In this document: piece after piece, positions 11,681 to 24,348 of the stretch | Layout: the number at the start of each line of letters is the position of its first letter | Numbering within the stretch: the first letter of the stretch is position 1 | NCBI GenBank assembly: GCA_037367405.1 | Contig: JAZKJV010004148.1 | Span: 2,604,501-2,668,500, forward strand | DNA: 64,000 nucleotides | Origin: Ottelia alismoides | Lineage: Eukaryota; Streptophyta; Magnoliopsida; Alismatales; Hydrocharitaceae | Reading direction: 5' to 3' | Notes under the pieces: model-generated | Told to the model about the DNA's origin: nothing | What the model saw: the letters and a program-made list of their open reading frames with translations, nothing else | Databases searched by the model: none | Made by a program: the position numbers and the translations under genes

Positions 11681-14040
11681 TGTCGCGACCCCAATTTCAG
11701 GTCGTCGGATCCTCCCATATCCGGATCTGGTTACTTAGCAATAATTTATCTAGCAATCACAACTAGCATTAAGAAACAAATTACAAATAAAAATACTAAA
11801 AAAGAAGTACTTAATACTTTTCCATTCACAAAATAAAGTTTGCATGATCTATTGTCCGACTACAACCGTTTACATTTACAACAACAGGAAGGAAATACAC
11901 AAAAATAATACTAACCACCTTAGAGAGTAAATTCTCTGAGGCTGACTGGATGGCTAAAGTCCTTGCAATGGCTCACTGACACCGGTTGGGTTTTCCAATA
12001 AATCATAGGATAACAATTAGCGAGTGCTAAGTAATGGAGAAGAGAAAAGTAAATAAATTGTGTAATTTTGCTAAACCTGTTATCATTAGAAGTTGCATTT
12101 CTTTCTCATTAATTTAAGTCATATTCCTTTCTATTCCACGTTAGGGATTAGTCCAGGGGAACCCCATCATTCTTGGACTCCGAAGCTGTGGATATTTCAG
12201 GATTTGAGATTGCGTTGATATGGTGAGCTTATGCTGTCGCACGTCGCCTCAACCAATCTTCCAATACTACCCTGACAATTTTCCTTTTCTTTTATTAATC
12301 AGGGTTTCAAACCCTCAACCTGGAACACAAAGGAGCACACCATCCTCGAGGACTCGATTGCTTAAAACTTCAAGCTAGCCATTAATCACATAACCTAGCG
12401 ACTTTAAATACATGTTATCGTGACCCAGCTGTTATTGAACCAACCGTGCCTCCACTTGGCACGACCACATTTTCTGTTGTTCAACTCAAATATATTTGCA
12501 CCCGGTACCACACATTGCAAATCATTCATTTCGTGTGCACTTATCAAAACAAGTCAACCATGTACCACCTATGTAGGGTCACACCAATAAACGAGTTCCT
12601 TCCGACAAACTTACAGGTTGCATGCCCGACCTGTAGTTCTACTCTTAGTCGTTTCTTAACGTAACACATGATCTTTTTCACGATCCAAACCAACAAATAT
12701 CAATTCCCATGATGTAGTTCCTCAATTCAGCCTTATATTTGCATAACCATAAAATACTGAGTATAGGCTTACACATATATTAATTCATATATTTATATAC
12801 TCATAATTATGCTCATTTTAACTTCCAAACCCTGACTTTCCAAGCCACTGCATCAATTGGATGCATAGACCATATTTTAGTGGGAATAACAAAGCAACTT
12901 TTAATACTTTCTCAAAAATAGTCAAATTAGGGTTCTTCATAACAAAGAACATAAAATCAGAAATTTCAACGATATCATATGAAAACCCAATAGCAAAAGG
13001 AAGGATTTCGTTATCTAATCGAGGTCTCTCTCTTGTATACAGTTCTTTATAGTGATTCTCTTTTAAAAGGATGATTTATGGCTCCTGAGACGATCAAATT
13101 TCATTTTCATATCAAAAATGCTAAGAACATGCCAAGAACGCGAAGAACGAACGAAGAACACGAAGAACACGAAAAACACATGAAGAACATGAGGAACGTG
13201 AAGGATATATTTTCTTTTGAAATTTTGGCAGAACTTCCCCTTATACGGGGTGATATTTCTAAGAAAACTTCGGCAGAATTTCCCCTTATATCACGACATA
13301 TTTCTAAGAAAATTTTAGGAGATTTTCCCCTTATAAAATCACTGAAAGGAGAACAGAAAGCGAACTGAACATGAATCGAAAACCTAACTCACGAAGCAAA
13401 CTAGGAGAGGATCATACCTTCCTCCTCCTCGTTCTCCCGGCAGCGCTTCGCTAGCGCTCCTTCCTTGCCTCCTACTCCTCCTCTAGACCTCTCAACCCTA
13501 GCCCTTGGGGTGGTGGTGGTGGTAGTGGAAATCATAGAGAATGAATGGGTAGGGGGTATTTATAGGTTCCAGAAAACCACTAACCATGGTTAGAAAACCA
13601 TAGTTTAGACCTTAACCGTGGTTAGCAGCCCATGGTTTTGGCACATGGTTTTGGCCAAAACTTATCCGAAACATAGGGCTTAAGTTAGAACATTCCAGAG
13701 GATTCTAGATTCGCTAATGACGCTTAATTAACGCTAATCATGATTAACTTTTACTAATCACGATTTAACTTTCGCAGCTTATGCTTATCTTTTGCTAACT
13801 ATTGCTTAGTGTTCGCTAATGATCATTAGTAGTTTTTAATTCGTCATTAGTTTCTTTAATAATGCTTAATAGTCTTAATGACAGTCATTATGGGTTAATG
13901 ACGTCTTAATCCTCCTTCTCTTTCTTCCGAAAATCATAACAAATCGAAATGAAGTCCGATTCACACGAAACACATTTTGTTGATTTCCTCTTGACGAGAC
14001 AAATCTTATGATATTTGATCCAAGAGATGCCAAGTTAAAG
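11681..14040 (-). repeat. Chromovirus LTR, right copy
   Basis: Begins TGTCGCGACCCC on the plus strand beside the primer site. It matches 1576-3499 and 6679-6913 up to 13812, then continues about 0.2 kb further, taken as the outer U3 lost from the left LTR. The far end was not defined: no clear CA terminus or target duplication was found, and Athila gag sequence is recognisable from about 14107. Confidence 0.75.
13557..13564 (-). promoter_or_regulatory. TATA box of chromovirus LTR
   Basis: Minus strand TATAAATA followed by CCCCC, between the U3 (higher coordinates) and the leader (lower coordinates). The equivalent box at 3490-3497 is the insertion point of the solo Athila LTR. Confidence 0.6.
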
Positions 14041-14106
14041 GCTTTACATGATTGCCTATGATGGTCAGATCTACATTGTCCACCCTATCCACACCATGTG
14101 ATGTTT

Positions 14107-15025
14107 TCATGTTGACAACCTTGTGGGTACTGAATGAGATGGTACAAGGTGCTTCTGGAAAGCATGTGCAGAAGAAAGAGCTGTGGAGCTCTCTTCCATC
14201 TCCTTAAAGATCTGATAAAGGACATCCTCATCCTTCTTGAAATGTGAACCCCCACAAGCGACATCTACTAACTTTGGGTTCTCAATGCTCAAACCCCCAA
14301 AGAAGTTGTGCACTAGGCTTGACTTTGGAATAGCATGATGGGGGCACTTCTCCATCAAGTCTTTGAATCTTTCTCACGCCTCGTGAATAGGCTCATGGGA
14401 CATTTTGGAGAAGTTGGCAATCTAGTGTCGCATTTGGTTGAGACGTGCAAGTGGATAGTACTTTTTCAAGAAAGCAGACCTCAATTCTTCCCAAGTTATG
14501 ACATCCCTTCCAAAGTGGTGAAGACAATATAATGCCTTGTCCATGAGACTGAAAGGTAAGGCTATCATCTTCACTACCTCTAAGGGAACATTTGGGTAGT
14601 GTATTGTGCCACAGATGCGATCGAACTGTTGGAGTTGTAAATAAGGTTATTTAATGATGTTTCCTCGAAATATTGGGAGGAGTGGTAAAATTGTGGGCTT
14701 TAGATCAAAATTGCCCATGAATCTCAGGGATCCTAATCCATGTGTTGGTTTGTCCTACCCCTGGATTATAGGCATCCTTCAATTAAAGCATAGCTACTGG
14801 ATCAATAAGTGGATCTTCTTCTCCCCCATTCTCACCTCCTCCAGGGTTTCTATTCTCCTCTCTCCTCTCTTGTCTATCCTACCTCAGCTATAAGATCATG
14901 TCTCTCAATCTGACCGAGATGTCATATTGTTCAGTCAACTATGCCTCAATGGCATGTATGGAGTCTAACATCGTATTGTTGATCTCACTCTGCTCAGACA
15001 TGGATCCTTTGCCCTTAGGTGGCAT
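14107..15025 (-). pseudogene. Athila gag (element D)
   Basis: Start codon at 15025 gives MPPKGKGSMSEQSEIN and soon a stop. Further on, broken frames give a WEELRSAFLKKYYPLARL block, then the best segment (14358-14107) with MEKCPHHAIP, LVHNFFGGL and VDVACGGSHFKKDED. The CPHH and ACGGS blocks are the same as in element C gag (20628-20849), confirming an Athila-lineage capsid protein. Frameshifts and stops make it non-functional. Confidence 0.85.
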
Positions 15026-15519
15026 CAAGTAGACAACCTCGTTCTCTAAAAATGTAAATGGTACTGAATTAATCCTTAAGAATAGTGGAGTCTCCAATGG
15101 TAGTTAAAGATTATAGCCAGTCTTGAATAATGGATTGATCAATGAGGTGAAGTGAAGTGAAGAAAGAGGAATATTTGAGTAGTGACTATTCAGAGTAGAG
15201 GATGACCGGATTGGAGTGTGAAATGAGTTCACAAAGTCTAAATGCTCCAATCCGACATCTTTGATTTCAAGAGGAAAGATGCGAGAACGCGATGGTTAAC
15301 ATAAGAAAAAAGTGAGAAAAAGGCATGAAAGGTGTGAAAGGATCTTTACACTACCAAACAAACCTTCGATTCGCCAACTGCACACAAGTGGAGATCATAA
15401 GAGTTAAGAGTTCAGTTTTTTATCTTTTCAATTTTAAGTTTAGTGAATCTACAAGAAGTTTCTTACTACCAAACACACAATGTAAGTCATCGCTATCGCC
15501 CAGTGTGCATACTCAGACC

Positions 15520-15538
15520 TCCCCAAATAGTGGTACCA
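15520..15538 (-). other. Decayed tRNA-Asp primer site (element D)
   Basis: Minus strand TGGTACCACTATTTGGGGA. It sits where the Asp-type site TGGTGCCGTTGTCGGGGA stands in element B, and most differences are C-to-T or G-to-A transitions plus one extra base. Position relative to gag supports the call. Confidence 0.5.
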
Positions 15539-16854
15539 TATTCCTGGGCTGTTGGGTTCAATATCATGCCTTACGCGTCAAAATCATGTAAATAAATAAA
15601 AGAATAAAAATAAAAGAAAATAAAAAGAAGACAAATTGTAGATATGTATATATGTATAATATGACATAAATAAAATATAGCTGAAAGATATATTTATAAC
15701 CCCTGAGACCAAGTTAGCATGGATTGTTCGACAAACAAATAAGTAGGGGGAGATGAGGAAAGAAAACAAATAGAAAATAATTAATTTCACACTTTATACA
15801 CCATTCATTAATTATCCAAATAATTACCAAAACTTCAAAGATTTTTAATTAAATCATATGAGCATATTTTTCACCAAACTCTTTTCCTAATTATTTCTAA
15901 AAATATAGAAAAATATAAAATTAAGTTAAAAATATTATCTTGTATATATGCCAAGAAATCCACCTTATAAATTGTCAAAATCTCAACTTCCGAAAAACAT
16001 AACTATCTCACACGAACTCCAATTTCACTCTACTCAACTTTAAAGTTTATAAAACAATATTCTCTAATTAATGAAGGTGATTTCACTAAAATTAAAGTCC
16101 GTTTGCAAAAAGTTTGTTTTGAGACCTAACCACAATTGGTATGCCGGGCTATTTATTTTATCTAGAACATATTTTTATTATTTTACTGATTTTATAATTT
16201 TTAATTATTTTCTTCATCTTATTTTTTAACCATGATTTATTTCATAAATTTTTGAGATTATTAAATATTTTAAATAAATCAACCCCTAATTTATAGGTAA
16301 ATTTGAACTACATATCACATATCCATATTTATTGATATACCAAAATGAATTTATTAAAATCCACAAAAAATCATATAAAATCTATTTATTATAATAATTA
16401 ATAAAGTATAAAAAATGATATATTATTTCTTGATTTATTAACCTTAAAATCCAAAACCTATTTATCAAGTATTATTTATATTTATTTATTGTTATAATAT
16501 TTATATTTCATAATTTATTTATTATTTATAAAAATAATTATACCATAATTAAGATAAATTAATTAAGTACATTTTTTGTTTTTATAACTATTTGAAATAA
16601 TGTTATTTACTAGTTAATATATTTTTATTAATGTAACGATACAAATCAGCCAACTAGGTGTTGACATGTGTCAATACCTAGGGCCTTCTTCTTCAAGAAG
16701 CCATACCGGTGCTTTGTTCTAACAACCTCTTCTTCAAGAAATTTCCATGCGTCCATCCTAACTTCTTCCTTCGATCCTAACCTTATAATCTCTTCTCCTA
16801 ACAGCCACCCTACACGTCTGTCGTCGTTCTTCACCTAACACTCCTCCGATCGTC

Positions 16855-16863
16855 CTATAAAAA
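16855..16863 (+). promoter_or_regulatory. TATA box of element C LTR
   Basis: CTATAAAAA at the end of the AT-rich U3, followed by a C-rich leader starting about 30 bases downstream; the best core promoter candidate in this LTR. Confidence 0.6.
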
Positions 16864-17449
16864 CCACTAAACTTCATCATTCCAAACTAACTCTCTTGAG
16901 CTTCCAACTCTCATAAACCAACTTGTCCGTCAACCATCTTTCTCCACCAAGCTCCACCTTGATCCGAAGGTGACATCTCCATCTGAGTCTTACACGTAGT
17001 AGAGGGATGATCAGAGGAGAAGTTCCAGGTTGGCCAACCACCTTGCATCACCGTCGTTGTTGCATGGAGCTCCGGGATGACCGCCCCGTCGAGTGACGAC
17101 TAACAGAGTCATACACTATGCAACCACATGTATTTCATCCATATTTTGCATTTTTAATTCTCGATTCACGTTCATCAATTAGACCACTTAAGAGCATAAC
17201 TAAGACACTCTAATCACATTCTTAGACGCGCACCCAAAATTACATTTCAAAATTCACTCAATTTCACTCAATATTGCCCTCAATATCTCTCCCATTTTCA
17301 ATCTTATCATATTTCTTGGAAAAACTATATCTTAATATGCAAATTCTTCATCTTATTGGCTGGATTAATCATGAATCGAGCATAAACATTCTTTAGCAGG
17401 TTTCCTCTACCATCTAGAGCAATCATAAGATCTGGAGAAGCTTTATTTT

Positions 17450-17960
17450 CAACAAAATCATGCAGTATTTTGTAGTTCCAGACATACCTGTTGCTCGACC
17501 ATCAGACAGATCTACCACCTTCATCGACATCCAGCTGCCACCTTCCTCCATGTCGGAGCCAGCTGACCCGTTGGAGAGCTCGAGGGGTGAAGGCATCACC
17601 CCTCTGGCCCCGCAGGAGGCCAAAGCATTCAACCATTCGCCAGAGAGAATTCAAAGAAGGAAGTGTCTTCGCCATATGCAAAAAAGAGGAAGAACAACCA
17701 AGAACACCAGAAGCTACAGGCTAACGACACCTATCCTCCACAGACAGCTGATATCTGCGCGTGCGATCTAATCATGGTGGTTGACAATGAATCGGTAGAT
17801 AAATTGATTCATAAGCCCAGACAACACATGAAACACTTTCCAAGTGTGATTTCTATGTTATGTATGTTTGTGCCTAAGGGCATATCGGTTGAAATGGATT
17901 CTTTGGGACCTAAAAGCAAAAGACATAGTATTTCTTTCATTTCAGTCCCCGAATAGGGAC
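17450..17960 (+). other. Coding-like island within LTR C leader
   Basis: Balanced base composition unlike the AT-rich flanks. Overlapping plus-strand frames encode a Lys/Arg/Gln-rich stretch (KKRKNNQEHQKLQAND at about 17683-17730) followed by VVDNESVDKLIHKPRQHMK, ending at a stop near 17956. I recognise no domain. It may be a captured gene fragment, a remnant of another transposon, or chance within R/U5. Confidence 0.3.
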
Positions 17961-18450
17961 CTTGTTTATAACGAAGTGTTTTAAGTTTTCTTTGTACTTC
18001 TACCCGTGTATTGTAGGGTAAATTTTGACATCTTTTTGACATTATTTTTCCTCAAATTTTCTAGGGTAGTTACACAACTACCCTAGCGAAGTTTCTTGAT
18101 AGTTTTCGTAGATTTTCGTCGCTTATTTTACTTGATTTGATTTTTCTAAACTAGAATCCGATTTGACTTCTTTTCTTACATTTTCAAGAAGAAATAAAGA
18201 TTGTGAAATTTTCTCTTTCTCTCGAAAGCCGTAGTATAGGTATTCTACCTCCTCGAGTTCGACCAAGGGAAACTTACCTAGATAAATAATTCGTTTAAGG
18301 ATAAAATAGAAGATCCGACTCTTTCACTTCACTCTTTTTATCTCTCTCTCTCTCCTATTTTATATGGATTTTTGTTTGATTAATCGAATCTATCTCACAA
18401 TTTTTCTACTAATAGATCTATTAACCGTAGGTCAGATTAAATTATCAAAA

Positions 18451-18468
18451 TGGCATCGTTGCCGGGGA
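18451..18468 (+). other. Primer binding site of element C (tRNA-Asp)
   Basis: TGGCATCGTTGCCGGGGA, the Asp-type site used by Athila/Tat lineages with one change, three bases after the LTR end. It fixes element C as plus strand. Confidence 0.85.
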
Positions 18469-19987
18469 GGCGTTAGCTATATTACAGCCTTTAATTTCAT
18501 TTCGCGATTTTTAATCTTCTTGATTTTTTACAGTTTTATTGTTTTTCTTCGATTGTGTTTTCAATTTGTTTTATAGCTTTGTTTGGCATTTACGGTTTTC
18601 ATTAATTTCTTTGCCTTTACGTTTTTTGTGTGATCTTTTATTTTTTACGATTTTTTTGTACGTGTGTTTTTCTAACGAATATTGCAGGGCCTCAAGGATC
18701 AGCCGGCTTCTTTGAAAGCCAAGTTAGTTACAGAGGAGCAAAATTAGTTAGCATTTTTTTGTTTGTTTTTGAACTTGTATTATTTTTGTAAAGTAGAGCA
18801 AGGACACTTGCCCATTTTTCTGTTTTCGTAGAAGGAGACCCGTAAGGGCATCCTGACTTGTACCTTCCTCCATCTTTTTCTCAGAGTCTGCTTCAATGAG
18901 TGTCGTGCACTTGGGGGAGAAGGGCACCCACCGTGGCTTTTCTCGTATCATAGGTTTTACGCAGCTTTTTCATGGCTAGGTGCTTGCTTAGGTTTTCATT
19001 TTTTTCGACTTGTGCCTTCATAGATGGTTTTAGGACTCATGACCTAGGTGCATGCTTATTTAAAAAAAATCGTTAGACATGTTTTGAAAAAATCCAATAA
19101 AATAGATAAACCGCAAAAATAAAATCGGGACTACTAATATATTTGATCTAAAATCAAATGTAAAGAACCACTAGTTTTGGGAGAGCAACACCCAGCACAT
19201 GGATTGCACGTACACTTTCCAGATCTGTGAGTGAGGGACAACACTTAAGGTTAGAACCAGAATCCGAATTTCTTTTCGGAATACTACTTAGTTCATACAC
19301 TTAATCACCTAATCTTCAGTGGGGACTCTCGGGTGGCCAAAAACAGTCTGAGTTTCCTTAGCAAAGTGGGAGGTTTAGTGGACGTTGCAATAACATGATC
19401 TTCAAGTAATATAGGTAGATGGAAATGGTCCGTACTTAGTCTTATACTTGCTAAGAACAGGAGATTTCTTGTAAAAACTCGGGACAGTGTTCTGGGGAAT
19501 TAAAGACACCTATCAGCTCGCGATAATTTGTGATAAGTCCTAATTGCAAAAATACCCTAAGATCGAAAAGATAAACAACCTAATGTTTAATATCATCACA
19601 GATGTGTTGGTGACTTTGGGGTTGTTTTGTGTTTGTTTGCGAGGTGTGCATTATACCGCGTCTTATATGCCTTCACCCTCATTTTCTTGACTTGACATCG
19701 TGATCTCTCCCGATTTTCTCTTGACATCGAAGATGACGACCCGAAGGATTTTGCACTCAGACTCCATGAGCTCTCGATCCACCGAATGTCGTACATCTTC
19801 ACAGACTTGGGATGACCCTCTTCTCGAGTCGATCCCATCCAGTCACGAGGAGAGTCAGACCCAGACTCCCTCATCTCCCATTCCTTCTGTTGATGCAGAC
19901 CCCCGCCTCAAATATTTATCTATTTCTCCTGCACATTTTTCAGTGAGATCTTATGAGACTTTTTACTTCCTATAGGATTCGAAGACA
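18469..19987 (+). other. Untranslated leader of element C
   Basis: About 1.5 kb between primer site and gag start, T-rich at first and then mixed. Short frames on both strands (for example 19700-19975) show no recognisable domain. A long leader is usual in Athila elements. Confidence 0.6.
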
Positions 19988-21860
19988 ATGGCTACAGGGA
20001 AGGGACTAGTTGAAGATAAACTTGATGAGGATCGACCGATTGGGGAGCACTCCTCAGATGGAAAACCTGATCCAACTACAAACATCACTACAGGGATTCT
20101 TGATACACTACAGCAGATGAATTTACAGATCATAGACCAGTGTAGAGTTCAGGGTGAGATGCGAGTCGAAATCGCTGCACTGAGAGCAAGGGGCGAGAAT
20201 CCATCACCGCCTGTCATGGTTCCCGTGACACTACGAGATGAGTATGAACCATGAGATAGGATGCTACACCATTGGATTCAGCTATCACCGAATCAAGGGT
20301 CATACGAGCTACGACTGTCCTTCATTTCTTTGCTTCCCAAGTTCTACGAGAATGCTATAGAGGAGCCGTTTACCTTCTTGCAACAATTCGAGATGATTTG
20401 CGGTACGACTAGTTTTGTAGGGGTTACACATGAGGTTGTTCGCCTCAAGTCCTTCACCTTAACAGATAAGGCACTTTACTAGCTTAGTCATTTGGGGAGG
20501 GAGATCTCGACATGGGACGATCTGAAGTCCACATTCCTGTGTAAATATTTTCCTCTAGGACGAACATATATGATGAGGAGCCAGATGTCTAACTTTATGC
20601 AGTTATTGAATGAATTATCCATGAGGCATGGGATCGATTCAAGGGCTTATTGAGAGATGCCCTCATCATGAGATACCACTAAATGTGCTTGTAAAAAACT
20701 ATTTTGGAGGACTCCAGCTAGATTTCCAGGGCCTAGTAAGTGTCGCATGTGGAGGCAGTTATCTGAATCGGGATGTCGAGTCTGTCTGGTCCATCTTTGA
20801 GGGGATGTCAAAGAATTCGAGAGTTGTTGACTCTACTCGGGCATTATAGAAGACCCTACAACCACCACACCAACGAGAGCATCAAAAGATGGTGAATATT
20901 TCAGATTCTAAATCAAATACCAACATGGGATTCATTAGTGAAAAATTGACATTGGTCGATATGATTCGGGAACAAGTTTAGGATCTGCAGCTGCTGTGAG
21001 AGTTGGAGAAACTATAATCGCTTCCTCAGCAGCTGAGCAATCTGACAAAGAAGGTGACGAACTTACAACTTTACTATCAGCAATCCCATCCTTCTTCGAC
21101 TTCTCAGCCTGTTCGGAGATCTTTATCCATTCCTCCCACCCGTCAGAGTCATTTTGATCAGAGTGAGCTGTTGCATCCTACGAAGACTCTGCGGATTAAT
21201 TATCATGAGGATCCGTCCAATTCCAATCCGATCCAGATCACCAGTCTTGGAGATGTTGATGTTGAGTCTCAAAACACTCTTGTGGTCAATGGGATATGGT
21301 ACGCTCTGATTAAACCTTCATCACATTTTACTCCTCAGAGTGTACACTAGCAGCAATCGTAGCAGTACAATCTTATACAGCATGGACATCAACACTTCCA
21401 GCATCGACAGCATTACACACAACAACCGTCTCACCAGCATGTTTATCAGAGACCACATTCTTTTCACCACCCTGCTTCGCATTAACAACCATATCATTAC
21501 CGACAACAACAGTCTTCGTATACTATAGAGAGATCTCCTCAGCCATATGCTCTGCAATATCACACTCCTAGGTAGGAGAGAATAGATAGCTAGGACCATC
21601 ACATTGAGTCAGAGATATCCTTATAGGACTTGGCACTGAATCAGATTATGGATATGTTGATCACGCTCCAAGACACACATATGACTAAGATGGAGAGGGT
21701 TAACCATCATCTAGGTGAGTTAACCACGCCCAAGACCACTCTCCCAGCCCAACCTCAGAGGAACCCTAAAAACAAGAGGAGGCACTCAGATCCAGTAAAC
21801 ACCACGATCGGTACGATTTCTTTTCCTGAATTCTTATCTAACTTCATTTATCTCTAGAGC
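19988..21860 (+). pseudogene. Athila gag (element C)
   Basis: Opens MATGKGLVEDKLDEDRP. Successive frames show the capsid domain: FLQQFEMICGT, REISTWDDLKSTFLCKYFP, IERCPHHEIP, LVKNYFGGL and LVSVACGGSYLNRD. The part after about 21050 is rich in Gln, His, Ser and Pro and ends with a basic stretch (NPKNKRRHSD), typical of the Athila gag C-terminus before protease. At least seven stops or frame changes interrupt it. Gag would form the cytoplasmic particle. Confidence 0.85.
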
Positions 21861-22031
21861 GGTAGATAACCACGGGCACCTGACCAAGAGGAGAGGGCAC
21901 AAGATGAGGAGCAAGAGCCGATCCATGATACACATTTTGATGTTGAGGAGGAGGACCACAATGTTGATGAGGATCAGCGTGATGTCCATCTTGATGACCA
22001 GAGAGAGGGGAGCGATGCCGAGATAGTAGAC

Positions 22032-22842
22032 ATGGACCTAGACGAATCAGACAATGGTACCATGCCAGACAATGTAGACACTCCCGAAGATAATGTTTAT
22101 TTTCCTTTTTTAGAGAGCTTTGTAGATACTTCTGAAACTCTCGATGGACATGCTGATCCTGATTTGAATAAAAAAATTTTTGTTGATCTTGAGTTTATTC
22201 CTTTTCCTGATGCTTTGTATGGAAAAGGAAAGAAAAAACCAAAAATAACATTTTCACTCCAGAGACGGATGGCTATTAAAAGATCACATTTTTCTGAAGA
22301 TTCCACTTCTTGATGCCTTGGATCGCTTCCTGACACTCAATCAATAGCTGAAGAATTGATTTACAATGCGTAGGAAGAAGAAATCTTGTACATAATAGCA
22401 TGTTTTGACCAAGGCTACATCCTACGCTATTCATAATAGATTACCTAAGAAGAAGAAGGATTCAAGAGCACATTATGTTAGATGCGAAATTTCAAAAGCC
22501 ATATTCGATCGCACTCTATTAGACAATGGTTCCTACATCAATCTATTACCTTCTTATTTACTCGATAAGCTCGACTTAGGTCCTCTTTATAAAAACTGCT
22601 CGATCCTTCAGTTTGTTTTTAGATATATAAAGAGACCTAGGGGCATTTTGACTAACGTTATCATGACCGTTCAGGGCCTGCAATTCCTAGTGGACTTTAC
22701 TATCCTGGACATGGATTGCCCTATACAGTTACATCTTACCCCGGTCATTGTTGGAGGCCTTTCTTGGAGACCGCAAAGGTCCTCTTCGATTATGATACAG
22801 GGAATGTATCTTTTTATGTCGAGGGCGAGAAAGTACTTATAG
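22032..22842 (+). pseudogene. Athila protease region (element C)
   Basis: An acidic frame (22032-22313) leads into a second frame (22405-22842) holding the retropepsin fold: LLDNGSYINLLPSYLLDKL carries the active-site Asp (DNGS instead of the usual D-S/T-G), then KRPRGILTNVIMTVQGL, VDFTILDMDCPIQLHLTP, and the V-I-V-G-G position where family members have I-L-G-R. The end (after GGLS) is frame-shifted. Confidence 0.8.
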
Positions 22843-23369
22843 AGATGACGATATAATCATATGCATCCAGTGTCGCATCTACGGCGAGTTCTGATGCCTT
22901 GAGTTCTTTAGCCACCTGCGATTACATGGATGAGGTTCGTCTTGACGACCTTGAGAGGTATCAAGTAGAGACCCAGGATATCCTAGCAGAGGATTGGTCT
23001 GATACTACAGTTGGCAGTTCTTCTGAGGGTACAGTTTATTTCAACATGGATGGTGATGGTCACATGGAGTGGTAAACCAATTATTTTATTACAAACATTT
23101 TAGATTCAGAGAATTTACACGATTCCTCCACCTCAGATGATTCAGATTATGAGTTCCATTTAGTTGAGTTATTTTCCTCTAGTCATCCTAAGGATGAGCA
23201 TAGTATCAAGTCAGATGATGTTTTAGACATCTTTTATAGTCCAACTCTAGAGCAGATTGAGATGGTGGATAACCATAATGCAGACACGTCTACCACCATC
23301 ACAGATCTCATTACACGTACAGATGAGGTTATAGCAGAATCAGAATCTACCTTACCATAACTGAAGACT
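22843..23369 (+). pseudogene. Athila protease-RT linker (element C)
   Basis: Acidic, Ser/Asp/Glu/Thr-rich coding sequence with two in-frame stops; no domain recognised. It connects protease and RT as in other Athila polyproteins. Confidence 0.6.
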
Positions 23370-24348
23370 TTGCCACCGAATATGAAGTATTCTTTCCATG
23401 CAGGTCCACATCAAAAATTTCTGGTCATTATTAGCTCATATTTGACCGAAGAGCATGGATCTTGTCTGATGAAGACTCTTGAAAGAAATCGTAAGGCTAT
23501 TGGGTGGACTATATCTGATCTCCACAAAATAAATCATGCTTTATGTTCTCACCATATCTATCTTGATCATGACAGCAGACCTTCTACAGAGTTTCAGCAT
23601 TGGCTGGATCATGTTCTCCGAGATGTTGTCAAGAAAGAGATTACAAAATGGTGTGACATAGGGTTGATTTATCCCATCTCCAACTCTGAATGGGTTATCC
23701 CATTACATGTTGTCCAGAAGAAGTCGGGAATTCAAATGGTTAAGAATGAGAGTGGAGAGGAGATTCCAAAGAGAGTAACCATATCATGGCGGGTGTGCGT
23801 TTATTACAGGAACTTGAACTTTGCGATGAAGAAGGACCACTTCTCATTGCCTTTTGTATACCAAGTTATAGAGAGATTGGTAGGAAAGGAGTACTTTTGT
23901 TTCCTTGATGGTTACTTCGAATACAACCAGGTTACAATAGCTCCCGAAGATCAGGAGAAGACCACCTTCACATATCTCTTCAGCACGTATACTTTTAGAC
24001 GGATGCCCTTTGGATTGTGCAATGCCCCCACTACATTATAGAGGTGCATGCTTGCCATCTTTGCAGACATGGTTGGTAATTTTCTCAAGGTCTTTATGGA
24101 TGATTTCTGGGTCTATGGTGAGTCATTTGACGCTTGCTTAGCGCACCTAGACCATGTTCTTCAGAAATGTTGTGAGGTAGATCTCTTTTTGTATTGGGAA
24201 AAGAGCCATTTTATGTTTACAAACAGGATCGTGTTGGGGCATGTCATCTCCAAGCGAGGCATGGAGGTTGACCCAGCCAAGGTGGATGTCATCAAACATC
24301 TCAAACCACCATCCATCATCAAGCAGTTACGGTATTTTCTTGGGCATA
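23370..24348 (+). pseudogene. Athila reverse transcriptase (element C)
   Basis: Well preserved for 320 codons: KAIGWTISDLHKINHALC, VVKKEITKWCDIGLIYPIS, RVCVYYRNLN, KDHFSLPFVYQVIERL, FCFLDGYFEYNQVTIAPEDQ, TFRRMPFGLCNAPTT, then TAG (24039-24041) and RCMLAIFADMVGNFLKVFMDDF. The catalytic FMDDF is at 24093-24107. The TAG sits where a Gln codon is expected, consistent with C-to-T decay. Coding is cut at FLGH by the solo LTR at 24349 and resumes at 29207. Confidence 0.9.

Larger units (their letters stand above)
1003..14040 (-). mobile_element. Ty3/gypsy chromovirus tandem array
   Basis: In minus-strand order: LTR (about 14040-11681), interior with gag, protease, RT, RNase H, integrase and chromodomain (11680-6914), LTR (6913-1576, split by a solo LTR), then the start of another interior (1575-1003). 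The iMet-type primer site, FDSGAS protease, FIDD RT motif and chromodomain-type integrase C-terminus support a chromovirus, probably Tekay/Del-like given LTRs above 2 kb and the terminal GGGTCGCGACA. All frames are broken. The upstream end near 14040 was not resolved to the base. Confidence 0.85.
14041..15540 (-). mobile_element. Athila element D, 5' fragment
   Basis: Contains, in minus-strand order, a decayed primer site (15520-15538), an untranslated leader (15519-15026) and gag (15025-14107). The element is cut at about 14041-14100 by the chromovirus boundary, so protease and pol are absent. It is head to head with element C, with only one recognisable LTR between them. Confidence 0.7.
15545..18447 (+). 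repeat. 5' LTR of Athila element C
   Basis: The right edge is firm: ATTATCA at 18441-18447, three bases before the tRNA-Asp primer site. The left edge is estimated from the U3 length of related LTRs and from the neighbouring element D. About 1 kb of very AT-rich U3 is followed by an inverted repeat (16654-16681: 13-bp arms with one mismatch), a TATA box at 16855-16863 and a transcribed leader. A coding-like island at 17450-17960 is unexplained (separate entry). Confidence 0.65.

Noticed and set aside
18451..18468. Part of a tRNA gene
   Set aside because: Only an 18-base complement of the tRNA 3' end next to an LTR edge; it is a primer binding site. The same holds for 11664-11677, 36625-36642, 45988-45999, 53921-53932 and 63478-63495.
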